From: a virus
Length of the DNA: 46,670 bases
Direction: 5' to 3' (one strand)
Virus record (IMG/VR): IMGVR_UViG_3300021477_000001
Location: 1 to 46,670 of that record
The notes beneath the pieces were generated by a model. That model had not been told where the DNA came from, did no database searches, and was given only the letters and a program-made list of their open reading frames with translations. Below, piece after piece: positions 38,406-46,494 of the stretch. Positions within the stretch are counted from its first letter, which is position 1; each line of letters starts with the position of its first letter. Made by a program: the position numbers and the translations under genes.

Positions 38406-40774
38406 TATTGTAACCTCACCCATTTACATCCACCTGCGGTGTTGCTTGTTAAAACGGAGCTTAGAATTGCAACTGCGTTCGTGGTTAGTGTTGTACTTCC
38501 AACAAAAGTCTCAGAGTTAAAAACCGTTAGGGTTGAAGACGATCCGTTTATATTCCAAAGATTTACGTTTCTTCCAACCCAATCAAGACAGCTTGAAAGA
38601 AGAAAAATCCCTCCGTTATTCAAAATTGCGTAGTTATCAGCTTGCTGAAGTTGCTCGCCTTGGCAGGTCCCCTGCACGGTAATCGGCCCCAAACCCGTCG
38701 TGCCGTTGTAAGCCGTGACTGTCGTTCCACCGTTCGTAAGGATTTGCCAAACGCCGTTATAGCCTGCGGGAGTGATACCCGCGCAAACCATGCGAGTCCC
38801 TACCACAAACGTAGCCGCCGTCCACCCAGCAGAAGTAAATGTCATCGTGTTCGTAGATTCAGTGCCAGCAGTCGTTGCAATCGCCGCCGCCCCTGCCGAG
38901 GAGTAGGTGTTCGCCGCTCCGAAGCTCCAGTTTCCGTACAGGCTGTTCATTGCCGCCTGCACCAAGACCGAGACATTGTTGTAGGAGCACGCAGTGGTGT
39001 AATGGGTCTGGTCGCCGAGATAGCAAACACCCGTTGCCGCATTGCCTGGAGCGAAGTTCATATCTGCCGCGATATCGATCACCATGTCGGCGTAGCCGTT
39101 CGCGACAAATTGACGCGTTAAAGGATTCACATTTTCGGCGAAGGTAAAAGCGCTTGATCCACGTGCGATCATCGTCATCAGCGCGCATTTGGCCCCGAGT
39201 TGGTGGACCAGGGTGCAGAATTTTCTTTGGTTCCCTGCCGTCTGCGCCGCCGTTAAGGTCCCTGAATCGTTCGTGCCTTCCCAGTAGTTGAAAAGTGAAA
39301 GCTGTGCCGATGAACGGTAAAATGCCGGAATGATGACGGGGAAGTTACTTATCAACGTGCTAGTCTGCTGCCCGGATACCCCACGAACGCCGGTCACTAG
39401 GGAATTGTTGAGGGTTAGAAGGGTGGGGTAGGCTACGGAACCTCCGGGCGAGGCGGTCAGCGAATCGCCAACATCAATGGCGTAGCTAACTTGATCCGTT
39501 CCGCCCACGCTAACAGGGAAACCGTTGCCCGCTTCTATGGCGGACATCCCGGCGTAATCAGTGGTCACTTGCGGCGCGGTGAGCGCGGCGCTAAAGAATC
39601 GTACCCAGTAGACCGTCATCGTCAGGTAGGTTGAGCTGGCAAATCCAGAGCCTGCGGCTGCCCCGCAAATCTGGAAATTATTTCCGGTATCTACGCCCAG
39701 CGTGCCCGAGTTTTGAACGAGCTGGCTGGACTGCTGGCCGTTCAGGTAAATCGCGTCCGCGCTTGATCCCTTGACCCAGGTTATGAGTCCGGTTCCATTG
39801 AACGCATTCTCATAGGCTTCGCCGAATCCGCCGTTTTTGAATGCTCCGATGTCAGGGGCACCAGTGTTTACCGGCCCCAGAAACGCGTTGCTTGTATCAG
39901 CGAGAATGCCACTTGTGTTTGCAGTCCCTCCGCCTCCATTATTTATGATAATCGCCCTCTGTTGCAGTGCGCCAATATTAGAATATTGAACGCTAACATA
40001 CATTTCAATCGTAACGACACTCGTTGTGATTGAAGTCGGAACCGTAATGTACTGACTACTACCAGAAGTACAGGTAACGCCGCCACCATTAGCCCCGACA
40101 ACCCAAGCAGGTGCATTGACGAGAGTTAACGGACCGCTATGACCAGATACGTCTATATCAGTTGTCCCAGAACCTTCAGTAAAGCGATAATCTCCGATTA
40201 TGTTTGTATTAGTCAGTATCGGAGATCCGATTATCCCAACCCCACCAGCAGGTCCCCAAGTACATGGAGAAGGGGCGTTACAGACACGTTGTTGATTAGT
40301 AATTGTATTATAATAGGTTGATCCAATAACTGCGCCTGAAATTTCAGCATCATTATAAGCCAGACTATTCGTAGCTGAGGGAGAAGGGAATACAACAGGA
40401 GGTGGTGGAGTTAGAGTAACCGATTGATTAGATGTAGTAATACTTACAAACTGATTAAAACAACCAGAGGTAGCCAGAGGACAAACGGTAAAATACCACG
40501 TACTTGGAGTAGGAGCGATGCTCGTATTCGTGGTTAGAGTTATAGAGGCTCCACCTGTGGTACTTAGAGTTCCGTTCTGTGTAGGATTTGGGACAGGATT
40601 TCCGTTAGTTCGTAACTGAGAAACGGAGAACCCATTCGGAGGCGTAAGCTGAACCGCCCATGTTCCGCTATTCCACGTTTGCGATGAGGTATCAGTAACC
40701 TGCAAGGTTACCTGGGCTTTTGCAAAGCATGGAAAAAGCAGAAGTGAAGCTAAAGCTAGAAGGAGTTTTTTCAT
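38405..40774 (-). CDS. Exported LamG plus SGNH/GDSL hydrolase protein
   Basis: The start is ATG 40774 after GAGG. The 789-residue protein begins with a Sec signal peptide (MKKLLLALASLLLFPCFAKA). Residues about 193-408 look like a LamG/concanavalin-like sandwich (YRFTEGSGTTDIDVSGHSGP start). Residues about 430-600 hold the SGNH triad: GDS (436-438), GTND (500-503), and DxxH (588-591). The enzyme would deacetylate or esterify a surface glycan. I count 14 Cys in the mature part. DNA for residues about 280-710 is more GC-rich than its flanks, indicating domain replacement. Confidence 0.75.
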   Translation of the reverse strand: MKKLLLALASLLLFPCFAKAQVTLQVTDTSSQTWNSGTWAVQLTPPNGFSVSQLRTNGNPVPNPTQNGTLSTTGGASITLTTNTSIAPTPSTWYFTVCPLATSGCFNQFVSITTSNQSVTLTPPPPVVFPSPSATNSLAYNDAEISGAVIGSTYYNTITNQQRVCNAPSPCTWGPAGGVGIIGSPILTNTNIIGDYRFTEGSGTTDIDVSGHSGPLTLVNAPAWVVGANGGGVTCTSGSSQYITVPTSITTSVVTIEMYVSVQYSNIGALQQRAIIINNGGGGTANTSGILADTSNAFLGPVNTGAPDIGAFKNGGFGEAYENAFNGTGLITWVKGSSADAIYLNGQQSSQLVQNSGTLGVDTGNNFQICGAAAGSGFASSTYLTMTVYWVRFFSAALTAPQVTTDYAGMSAIEAGNGFPVSVGGTDQVSYAIDVGDSLTASPGGSVAYPTLLTLNNSLVTGVRGVSGQQTSTLISNFPVIIPAFYRSSAQLSLFNYWEGTNDSGTLTAAQTAGNQRKFCTLVHQLGAKCALMTMIARGSSAFTFAENVNPLTRQFVANGYADMVIDIAADMNFAPGNAATGVCYLGDQTHYTTACSYNNVSVLVQAAMNSLYGNWSFGAANTYSSAGAAAIATTAGTESTNTMTFTSAGWTAATFVVGTRMVCAGITPAGYNGVWQILTNGGTTVTAYNGTTGLGPITVQGTCQGEQLQQADNYAILNNGGIFLLSSCLDWVGRNVNLWNINGSSSTLTVFNSETFVGSTTLTTNAVAILSSVLTSNTAGGCKWVRLQ

Positions 40775-40782
40775 CTTAATCC

Positions 40783-41340
40783 TCAGTTTATAGTTACCAG
40801 CAATACCCACCCAGCGGGAATAGACTGTAAAGTCAAACCATCAACCCACATAACCTTTCCACGATTCTGAGAGCCCGTCGGGGCAGTAGACGGAAGCTGA
40901 GCTTCCCAAACTATGTTACCATTTCGATCAGAAACAAGAAGAAGACCAGCAGTTGGAGTTGCAGAAGTTGCCTGAATTGACATATCCTCTGCTCTTACCA
41001 TCTGTTGAACTGTGTTAACAAAAACAGATCCTCCACCATCACCAGCGAGAACTGTGTTAAAGGGTTGACCATTTGCAGGGGAGGAAATATTTGTAAGTAA
41101 TGCTACTGTTGCTGATACGATTCCAGCAACCTTATAAAGACCGATAAATCTTCCGTTCGTAGTTCCAAGAATCATAACATACTGACCAGCTGATAGACCA
41201 TGAGCGCCAGTAGTAGTTAGAGTCACAGTTCCAAGAGCCGGTGCTCCAGACTGAACGAGTCCGTTAGGGGACGCTGTCGGTGTAACCGCTGCAACAACAT
41301 CAGCAGAGGTAAAACTCCATGGATTCGAAGAGATGTTCAT
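40783..41340 (-). CDS. Tail/fibre-associated protein, beta-rich
   Basis: The 185-residue protein starts at ATG 41340 after AGGAG. It is Thr/Gly/Ala-rich with short strands (TTTGAHGLSAGQYVMILGTT) and ends with a DGLTLQSIPAGWVLLVTIN strand set. No motif marks enzymatic activity. The position after the nozzle gene and upstream of the SGNH protein fits a fibre or adhesin component. Confidence 0.5.
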   Translation of the reverse strand: MNISSNPWSFTSADVVAAVTPTASPNGLVQSGAPALGTVTLTTTGAHGLSAGQYVMILGTTNGRFIGLYKVAGIVSATVALLTNISSPANGQPFNTVLAGDGGGSVFVNTVQQMVRAEDMSIQATSATPTAGLLLVSDRNGNIVWEAQLPSTAPTGSQNRGKVMWVDGLTLQSIPAGWVLLVTIN

Positions 41341-41349
41341 TTTAATCTC

Positions 41350-41748
41350 CTAGATGATAAACAAACTCATAGCCGCATGAGCAGCGGAGCTTCTTAAGGT
41401 AATCTGTGTCTTAGTAGCGGAAACGCTTCCTGTATAAATATCCGTCGCTATGCTTGCGGTCATGGTAATATAGCCAACAGGAATCCTACCAAGATTATGA
41501 GTAATAGTAAAGTCCGTATTAGCCAAACCTGTATCAGGGACAGTGGCCCAGAAGCCGTTGATGTTATCAAGGTTTGTACCGTCTCCAAATCCGATTTGAC
41601 CTTTTAAAACATAAGCTAGTTGTTGCCAAAGAACTTGAAGCATCCCAGCGAATTTCGCAAGTTGAATGTTCCATGAAGGAACGGTCTTCGTCTTCGGATC
41701 CCGAACTTGCGAAGGTAAGAACTGAAAGTTTGGAGTTATTTGTGACAT
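41350..41748 (-). CDS. Small tail protein
   Basis: The 132-residue protein starts in a TAATG overlap with the nozzle gene. It has a helical N-terminus (SWNIQLAKFAGMLQVLWQQL) and a C-terminal strand-rich part with THNLGRIPVGYI, a motif common in phage fibre-linked domains. Virion role is inferred from location. Confidence 0.55.
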   Translation of the reverse strand: MSQITPNFQFLPSQVRDPKTKTVPSWNIQLAKFAGMLQVLWQQLAYVLKGQIGFGDGTNLDNINGFWATVPDTGLANTDFTITHNLGRIPVGYITMTASIATDIYTGSVSATKTQITLRSSAAHAAMSLFII

Positions 41749-43367
41749 TAATTTCCATCAGCGGAACCACCACGCTGTTCACCTGTGATTTCGTAAATCG
41801 GACAAAATTCAATCATATCCGAAGGAGCGCCCGCAGGCCCGGAAACTTTCCACTGTAACCGTAAACCAGTTATGTTGAATTCCACAACTTGAGAAAGAAC
41901 ATCCCCGCTTCCGCTTCCAAGCGTAAAAGTCTGACTTTGGGAAAAACCACGTTCATTCGTTATAGTTATCGTGTAGGTAACTGGGCCATTATCTATAACA
42001 ACCAAACGAAACTTCTTTATAACATGGCTATGCCTTCTATCCCCAAAGGTATGTTTCGCAGAAACGACTTGCCATCCGACTTCGCTCCGATTGGTAAAAT
42101 CAACATAACCTACGGTTCCATCTGAGAAACCGAACGCAATCCCTGGCATCTGAAGCGTCGCTGCGAGCGTTGCTGGGGACCAAAATTGCTGTAAAATTGA
42201 ACCTGAAAGGTCTTCAATTCTTAAAACATTCGATCTTTGAAAGTTATCTAGAACCAAAGGTGTCTTAGAATATTGGAAGGGGGTCCAATTTTCCTCATCT
42301 AAATTATAAACCCAAACCGCAACATTCGGGATGATGAGCCAATAAGCATTGAAGATTTCGCCAGCTATGGCATTAGTAACGAAACCCCAGGTGTTCGTTA
42401 GACCTCCGGCTTTAAGATCGGCCATAATTCTGGAACGGGCACCGATTCTCTTATGCCCGTCGATCGGATGATCCCCAATAGGAACCATCGAGCTTTGATT
42501 GAAATTGTAAACATTATCCGATGCAACTAAGATAGCTTGTTCTTGACCTTCTCGATTAAAGTTATCAAGAGATTTAAGGGCGATTTCTCCAATATATGAG
42601 TTTATAATAGGGAGAAAATAGAACGGCGCAGTTCCAACCCCAGTTGGGATAACCTGAACAACTCCCTGATAATGGAAGCCATATCCATATTGACCGAGTT
42701 TTATGATACCGTTTATCGGGCCAAGATTGTTAAGATTATCATTTAACCCTGCGTTAAACGAAGTCCAATCCGTCGGATCCCCAGCTCCGCTCCATCTATA
42801 CCGCTGTGGAAAGGCTACGCCGCCCTCAACTGTGTTTCCAGTCATAAGGTGAAGATCAATTTCAGCCATCGCGTTACATGCTGGAGCGTTAGCGGAGCTA
42901 AGAACATACGTTCCGGCTATGCCATCCCAAGTTAAAACTTGATTCGTTCCTTGAGAAAAGCAAAGCTTATATCCGAGGATATCCCAATTCCAAACTTGCG
43001 TCGTACCTCCGGTAAGAGCAGGACCTGTTATCTGAGTCCAACTTCCTGGGGTCCCAGGAATCCACTGAAATAATCTTGTCGGAGTTATCGCGCATTGAAT
43101 ATCAACTCCGTTAGAGTTAAAGAATCCAGGAAACGCTAGCGCAGCTTCGTTAAACGGGGCTGTCGGCCATGCAGGCAGCGCAGTAAAACCAGGTCGAACA
43201 GAGGCTTTTCCTTGACGAAACAAAATATTCGTCGAATCATAGAACCCATAAGGTTCTATCTCAGTAAGAGGTAATTCACTTTGAACCCCGCCGAACGGCC
43301 CGGTTATCGGCCATTCAGGAAGTTCCTCTTGTTGAGTTATAAGCTTTCGATCTGGTATACCAGTCAT
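41748..43367 (-). CDS. Tail hub/nozzle protein (P22 gp10-like)
   Basis: The 539-residue protein is beta-rich throughout. Segments such as RYRWSGAGDPTDWTSFNAG, LVASDNVYNFNQSSMVPIGD and NAYWLIIPNVAVWVYNLDEE are typical of podovirus nozzle propeller proteins that plug the tail below the adaptor. Length fits gp10-like and tail tube B proteins (about 470-550). It has four cysteines. No ribosome site is obvious before the ATG. It supports short-tail morphology. Confidence 0.7.
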   Translation of the reverse strand: MTGIPDRKLITQQEELPEWPITGPFGGVQSELPLTEIEPYGFYDSTNILFRQGKASVRPGFTALPAWPTAPFNEAALAFPGFFNSNGVDIQCAITPTRLFQWIPGTPGSWTQITGPALTGGTTQVWNWDILGYKLCFSQGTNQVLTWDGIAGTYVLSSANAPACNAMAEIDLHLMTGNTVEGGVAFPQRYRWSGAGDPTDWTSFNAGLNDNLNNLGPINGIIKLGQYGYGFHYQGVVQVIPTGVGTAPFYFLPIINSYIGEIALKSLDNFNREGQEQAILVASDNVYNFNQSSMVPIGDHPIDGHKRIGARSRIMADLKAGGLTNTWGFVTNAIAGEIFNAYWLIIPNVAVWVYNLDEENWTPFQYSKTPLVLDNFQRSNVLRIEDLSGSILQQFWSPATLAATLQMPGIAFGFSDGTVGYVDFTNRSEVGWQVVSAKHTFGDRRHSHVIKKFRLVVIDNGPVTYTITITNERGFSQSQTFTLGSGSGDVLSQVVEFNITGLRLQWKVSGPAGAPSDMIEFCPIYEITGEQRGGSADGN

Positions 43368-43372
43368 ATATA

Positions 43373-44095
43373 TTAGAAAGCGAAAGCAGACATTCCGCTT
43401 GATGTTACTGAGCCTGTAAAGGCTGCGTTCTCCGAAACATTTACGACGAACGGAGTTCCTGTTACATAAGCGAAAGTTCCAGTTGAGTTAAAAACTTGAT
43501 TTGAGGTTGCTCCACCCGGAGGGCCCGAAATGTTTAACGCAACAGCATAGGACATCAAGATTCCTGTTATTCCAAGAAGTGTAATTTCGAAATCGAAAAT
43601 CGAACCATTTATAAGAACATTCCCCATTGTAGCGGCATTGCCATTTATGCTATAACCAAGATTCGGAGTCCCAGCAGAGAATAAGACCTGCCCAGCACAA
43701 TGCATCTTGGCAACGCCAGCGGCGTTAAAACTCCCAGGAACATTGACCGTATTTATGACGGTCGAAGTTATGGGATTAACGATATTAGCTAAAGAGGTGT
43801 CGCTAAATTTTGATGTTCCAAAAGGAACTGTTAAAGAATTCCAGCTTGCTCCATTCCATTGATATACGATACCAGTATCAGTGGCGAAATATAGAAGTCC
43901 ATAACCAGCCCCGCCCCAAGTTGCGTTTAAAGTCTCAGGAGTCGGGCGATTAGCGGTTGTCCCGCTTAGAAGCGAAAGCCTTTGCATTATATCATCTTTT
44001 AGATTTCGAATATCTTGACCTAAAAGATTCGCAGCCTGAGTATCCGGAGGTGTAGTAATGTCCCAAACATGATCGAATGTCGGAGGAAATGGCAT
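43373..44095 (-). CDS. Fibre-type structural protein
   Basis: The 240-residue protein has an N-terminal coil with FDHVWDITTPPDTQAANLLG, frequent in phage head or tail fibres, followed by a NRPTPETLNATWGG-GYGLLYFATDTGIVYQ module. The C-terminus is beta-rich with Ser/Val/Gly. It probably forms trimers. The ATG follows AAGGA within the AACACTTAAGGA leader shared with other late genes. Confidence 0.65.
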   Translation of the reverse strand: MPFPPTFDHVWDITTPPDTQAANLLGQDIRNLKDDIMQRLSLLSGTTANRPTPETLNATWGGAGYGLLYFATDTGIVYQWNGASWNSLTVPFGTSKFSDTSLANIVNPITSTVINTVNVPGSFNAAGVAKMHCAGQVLFSAGTPNLGYSINGNAATMGNVLINGSIFDFEITLLGITGILMSYAVALNISGPPGGATSNQVFNSTGTFAYVTGTPFVVNVSENAAFTGSVTSSGMSAFAF

Positions 44096-44099
44096 AAGT

Positions 44100-44126
44100 T
44101 CCTTAAGTGTTTACAGTCTGAACGCT
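44100..44126. repeat. 27-bp repeat, copy A (25 of 27 identical to 29500-29526)
   Basis: This copy overlaps the 3' end of the ATP-grasp gene (encoding SVQTVNT and stop) and the ribosome site of the fibre gene. It matches 29500-29526 at 25 of 27 positions. Confidence 0.75.
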
Positions 44127-45380
44127 AAAGGCGCGTTTAAGTTTCCTCATATCGCTCTTAAAAGTTTCCGTCAAATCATTCCGATATTGCTTGTCAGGAA
44201 GTTTTAGCTTATCGCAAAATTTATACGCTTCATTAAAGGCATCTTCGACATTCGACGCATAGCCTACGGCTACTCCAATTATACCAACACCACCGCTAGT
44301 TTTAAACTCTCCTCCGAATTCAGATACTTCATAAGGGTAGAACTTTTCGAGATTATTTCTAGACAATCCGCGTAGCGGTAGGCCTTCTTTAGATTTATAA
44401 TTTTCGTTAGGCCAGGGCGGGGTCGAAACCCTAACTCCCGCAGCAAAGCCGCTTCTGAGCGGCATGTTAAACGGCCCATTGCCCTTGGCACAATCGGAGA
44501 TAAACCCTCCGAAGTCCCCGTCAAAGAGACCGTATAACAACGTGGGGAATGCATCATATCCAAATCTGGGCGTAAATTCGAGAGCATAAATGTTACCTTC
44601 TTTATCTACGACGGAGTTGATGTCGATGCAACCATTGTAAGAATTTTTTCTAAGAAACTCACCAAGCTTTCCAAGGTTCCGGCATAGAGGACAGTTCCAG
44701 TCCTCGCATCGCCAAACAACATTTCCGGTGCACCCGCCTGATGGCCCAATATCACCACACATGAGTTGTTTACGTTCGAGCGTATGATTCGTGGGCTGGA
44801 TGAAATGATCTTTGGCATACCATGCCTCACTTGAAATACAGGTACCTTCTATAAACTCTTGTAAAACAAACGACGGATCGTTTTCACCAATAATCCCCTT
44901 AGCATGATGAAGATAATCGAGAATATCATCACTGCCACTAGAAACATAAGAGGGGACAGTACCGGAGAATTTACCTTCCGGCTTAAAAACGAGACGAACT
45001 TCGTTAGAAAGTTCGTTGATGAAATTTTCGGCCTCCTCCCATGAGGTGAATTCCTTGGAGTCGGGTTCTTGAATTCCGCATTCTTTGAAAACCTGAGAAG
45101 CGAACTTCCTATCCGATTCTAATTTATCAGCGATTTGGCTTCCTCCGAAAGTAAATGCACCATTTTCTCTAAGAAGATCAAGGGCCGATCCTGAACCAGT
45201 ACAATCGCCAATAGCGATAGAACCAAAAGAAGGAAGAGTGGCCTTTTCAACGAGATTTTCTCCTCGTTTATCGAGATCAGGGTCTTTAATCATCATGGAG
45301 ACTTTATGTCCTTCGGATTGCAAACGAATGGCCAAGCCGAGACCATCTCCTCCTTCGGAGATAATAAAGAAGTTACTCAC
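44103..45380 (-). CDS. PurD-like ATP-grasp ligase, altered active-site motifs
   Basis: The 425-residue protein starts with GTG 45380 after GAGG and overlaps the DUF2778 stop by 8 bases. Its length and domain order match GARS (PurD, about 430). An N-terminal fold opens FFIISEGGDGLGLAIRL, then the ATP-grasp core has HTLERKQLMCGDIGPSGGC, the analogue of the HKRxxDGDxGPNTGGMG loop, and ALEFTPRFG, the analogue of EFNxRFGD. Thr replaces the metal-binding Asn, and GYDAF replaces GDPE. A C-x4-C-x2-C set (225-233) is extra. It probably ligates a different amine or carboxylate; the product is unknown. Confidence 0.75.
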   Translation of the reverse strand: MSNFFIISEGGDGLGLAIRLQSEGHKVSMMIKDPDLDKRGENLVEKATLPSFGSIAIGDCTGSGSALDLLRENGAFTFGGSQIADKLESDRKFASQVFKECGIQEPDSKEFTSWEEAENFINELSNEVRLVFKPEGKFSGTVPSYVSSGSDDILDYLHHAKGIIGENDPSFVLQEFIEGTCISSEAWYAKDHFIQPTNHTLERKQLMCGDIGPSGGCTGNVVWRCEDWNCPLCRNLGKLGEFLRKNSYNGCIDINSVVDKEGNIYALEFTPRFGYDAFPTLLYGLFDGDFGGFISDCAKGNGPFNMPLRSGFAAGVRVSTPPWPNENYKSKEGLPLRGLSRNNLEKFYPYEVSEFGGEFKTSGGVGIIGVAVGYASNVEDAFNEAYKFCDKLKLPDKQYRNDLTETFKSDMRKLKRAFSVQTVNT

Positions 45381-45753
45381 TTACGACCTCGGTTACCTGA
45401 AGTCGATGATCGCTAGATTCCCACATCATAACTCTAACCGCGTGAGGCATAATAATACAACCTTCTGACGCATTTCCAGGTTCGACAACTGAATCCCCAT
45501 GACACATAAAACCAGTCCGCCCGAACATCTCGTTTAGTTGGTCAGGTTCGAGAGGGATGGCATATGGTCCATGAACGTGACTATCGACTGGTCCTTGCAT
45601 CGTATAGAATCCTACCGGAATCGGACCAACATCATGAATCGCTTGCATTAAGGGATTGTTCTTCCCTTCGGGAGAACCGCTATATCCTTCCCCCGCGAGA
45701 ACTCCCAAAGGGTTGAACATTCGACCAGTTGCTACTTCGTATGTCCAGGACAT
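45373..45753 (-). CDS. L,D-transpeptidase-like DUF2778 protein (Tlde1-like)
   Basis: The 126-residue protein has GPIPVGFYTM and the catalytic set HGD...SEGC (His85, Ser96, Cys99), the YkuD-type pattern of the DUF2778 family. Tlde1 effectors in this family cut or exchange peptidoglycan stem peptides. The ATG follows the preceding stop by one base (TAAAATG). No signal peptide is seen. It is the best candidate for a muralytic or peptidoglycan-modifying enzyme of this phage, as no canonical endolysin was found. Translation is coupled to the ATP-grasp gene. Confidence 0.7.
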   Translation of the reverse strand: MSWTYEVATGRMFNPLGVLAGEGYSGSPEGKNNPLMQAIHDVGPIPVGFYTMQGPVDSHVHGPYAIPLEPDQLNEMFGRTGFMCHGDSVVEPGNASEGCIIMPHAVRVMMWESSDHRLQVTEVVSE

Positions 45754-45754
45754 T

Positions 45755-46459
45755 TTAGTTGTAGTTAAATTCGATTAAGCAATCGAAACCATAAAACGTC
45801 CCAGTTCCTCCAGCAGGAGTTACAACGGCAAGTTCGAGCCAAAGCTCAGAATCCGGAGAGATGATATAACCTGGAGGGCCGCCCGCAGGGTTATTGATCG
45901 CCTGAAGTTGAGCCGTCGTAAGAGCAAAATTAACAACATACGGATTCGCCTGAGCGACGTTAGTAAGACCGTTATTCGCTTGAGCCACAATCGAGACAGG
46001 AGTAACCGCGGTATTGTTAACGAAATTCGTTAGATATAAACTGGATTGAAGAGTCGTCATCGGGTTAGTGGTGACAGTATAAATAGTATCAAAACTCAAA
46101 AGTCTGAAACCTTTAACCCGATTCAATCTCCTGGGCTGAAGCTGTTGACCAGCATTCATCGAGCCTATTACATCGGGCCGATAAAGTTGTGGCGCAGCTT
46201 CACCAGCTACTCCAGTTCCTCCAAAATTCTCCTGAAGGTCTTCGAAGAAACCTGTTCTTCTAAGAAGCATGTTGGTTAGATTAACAGCGAAGAACCCGGT
46301 CGTCGAGGCAGCTATTGCTTGGTTATAATTTCCAAGTGCTGTTCTCGTTAAGGTAAATGATCCTGCGGAGGTTGTAGTGATGAAATCACCTGGACCAATA
46401 AAAACTCTCCCGTCGTTAAAACCGAGAGATTGCATGTATCTAGATTCTGTATGTGGCAT
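45755..46459 (-). CDS. Structural protein after the capsid module
   Basis: The 234-residue protein begins at ATG 46459 after AGGAGG, one of the strongest sites in the late unit. It is Thr/Asn/Ala-rich with many short strands and an Arg-rich middle (QLQPRRLNRVKGFRLLSFDT). It likely belongs to the virion, being produced in quantity between the capsid and tail genes. A minor capsid or decoration role is possible. No motif recognised. Confidence 0.55.
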   Translation of the reverse strand: MPHTESRYMQSLGFNDGRVFIGPGDFITTTSAGSFTLTRTALGNYNQAIAASTTGFFAVNLTNMLLRRTGFFEDLQENFGGTGVAGEAAPQLYRPDVIGSMNAGQQLQPRRLNRVKGFRLLSFDTIYTVTTNPMTTLQSSLYLTNFVNNTAVTPVSIVAQANNGLTNVAQANPYVVNFALTTAQLQAINNPAGGPPGYIISPDSELWLELAVVTPAGGTGTFYGFDCLIEFNYN

Positions 46460-46494
46460 TTAACCCTCCTAGGGTTGTGCATCAACTAAAGCAA

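Noticed and set aside
44103-45380. Bona fide purine-synthesis PurD
   Set aside because: Fold and length agree, but the metal-binding Asn and the GDPE segment are changed and no other purine gene is present, so glycinamide ligase activity is not claimed.
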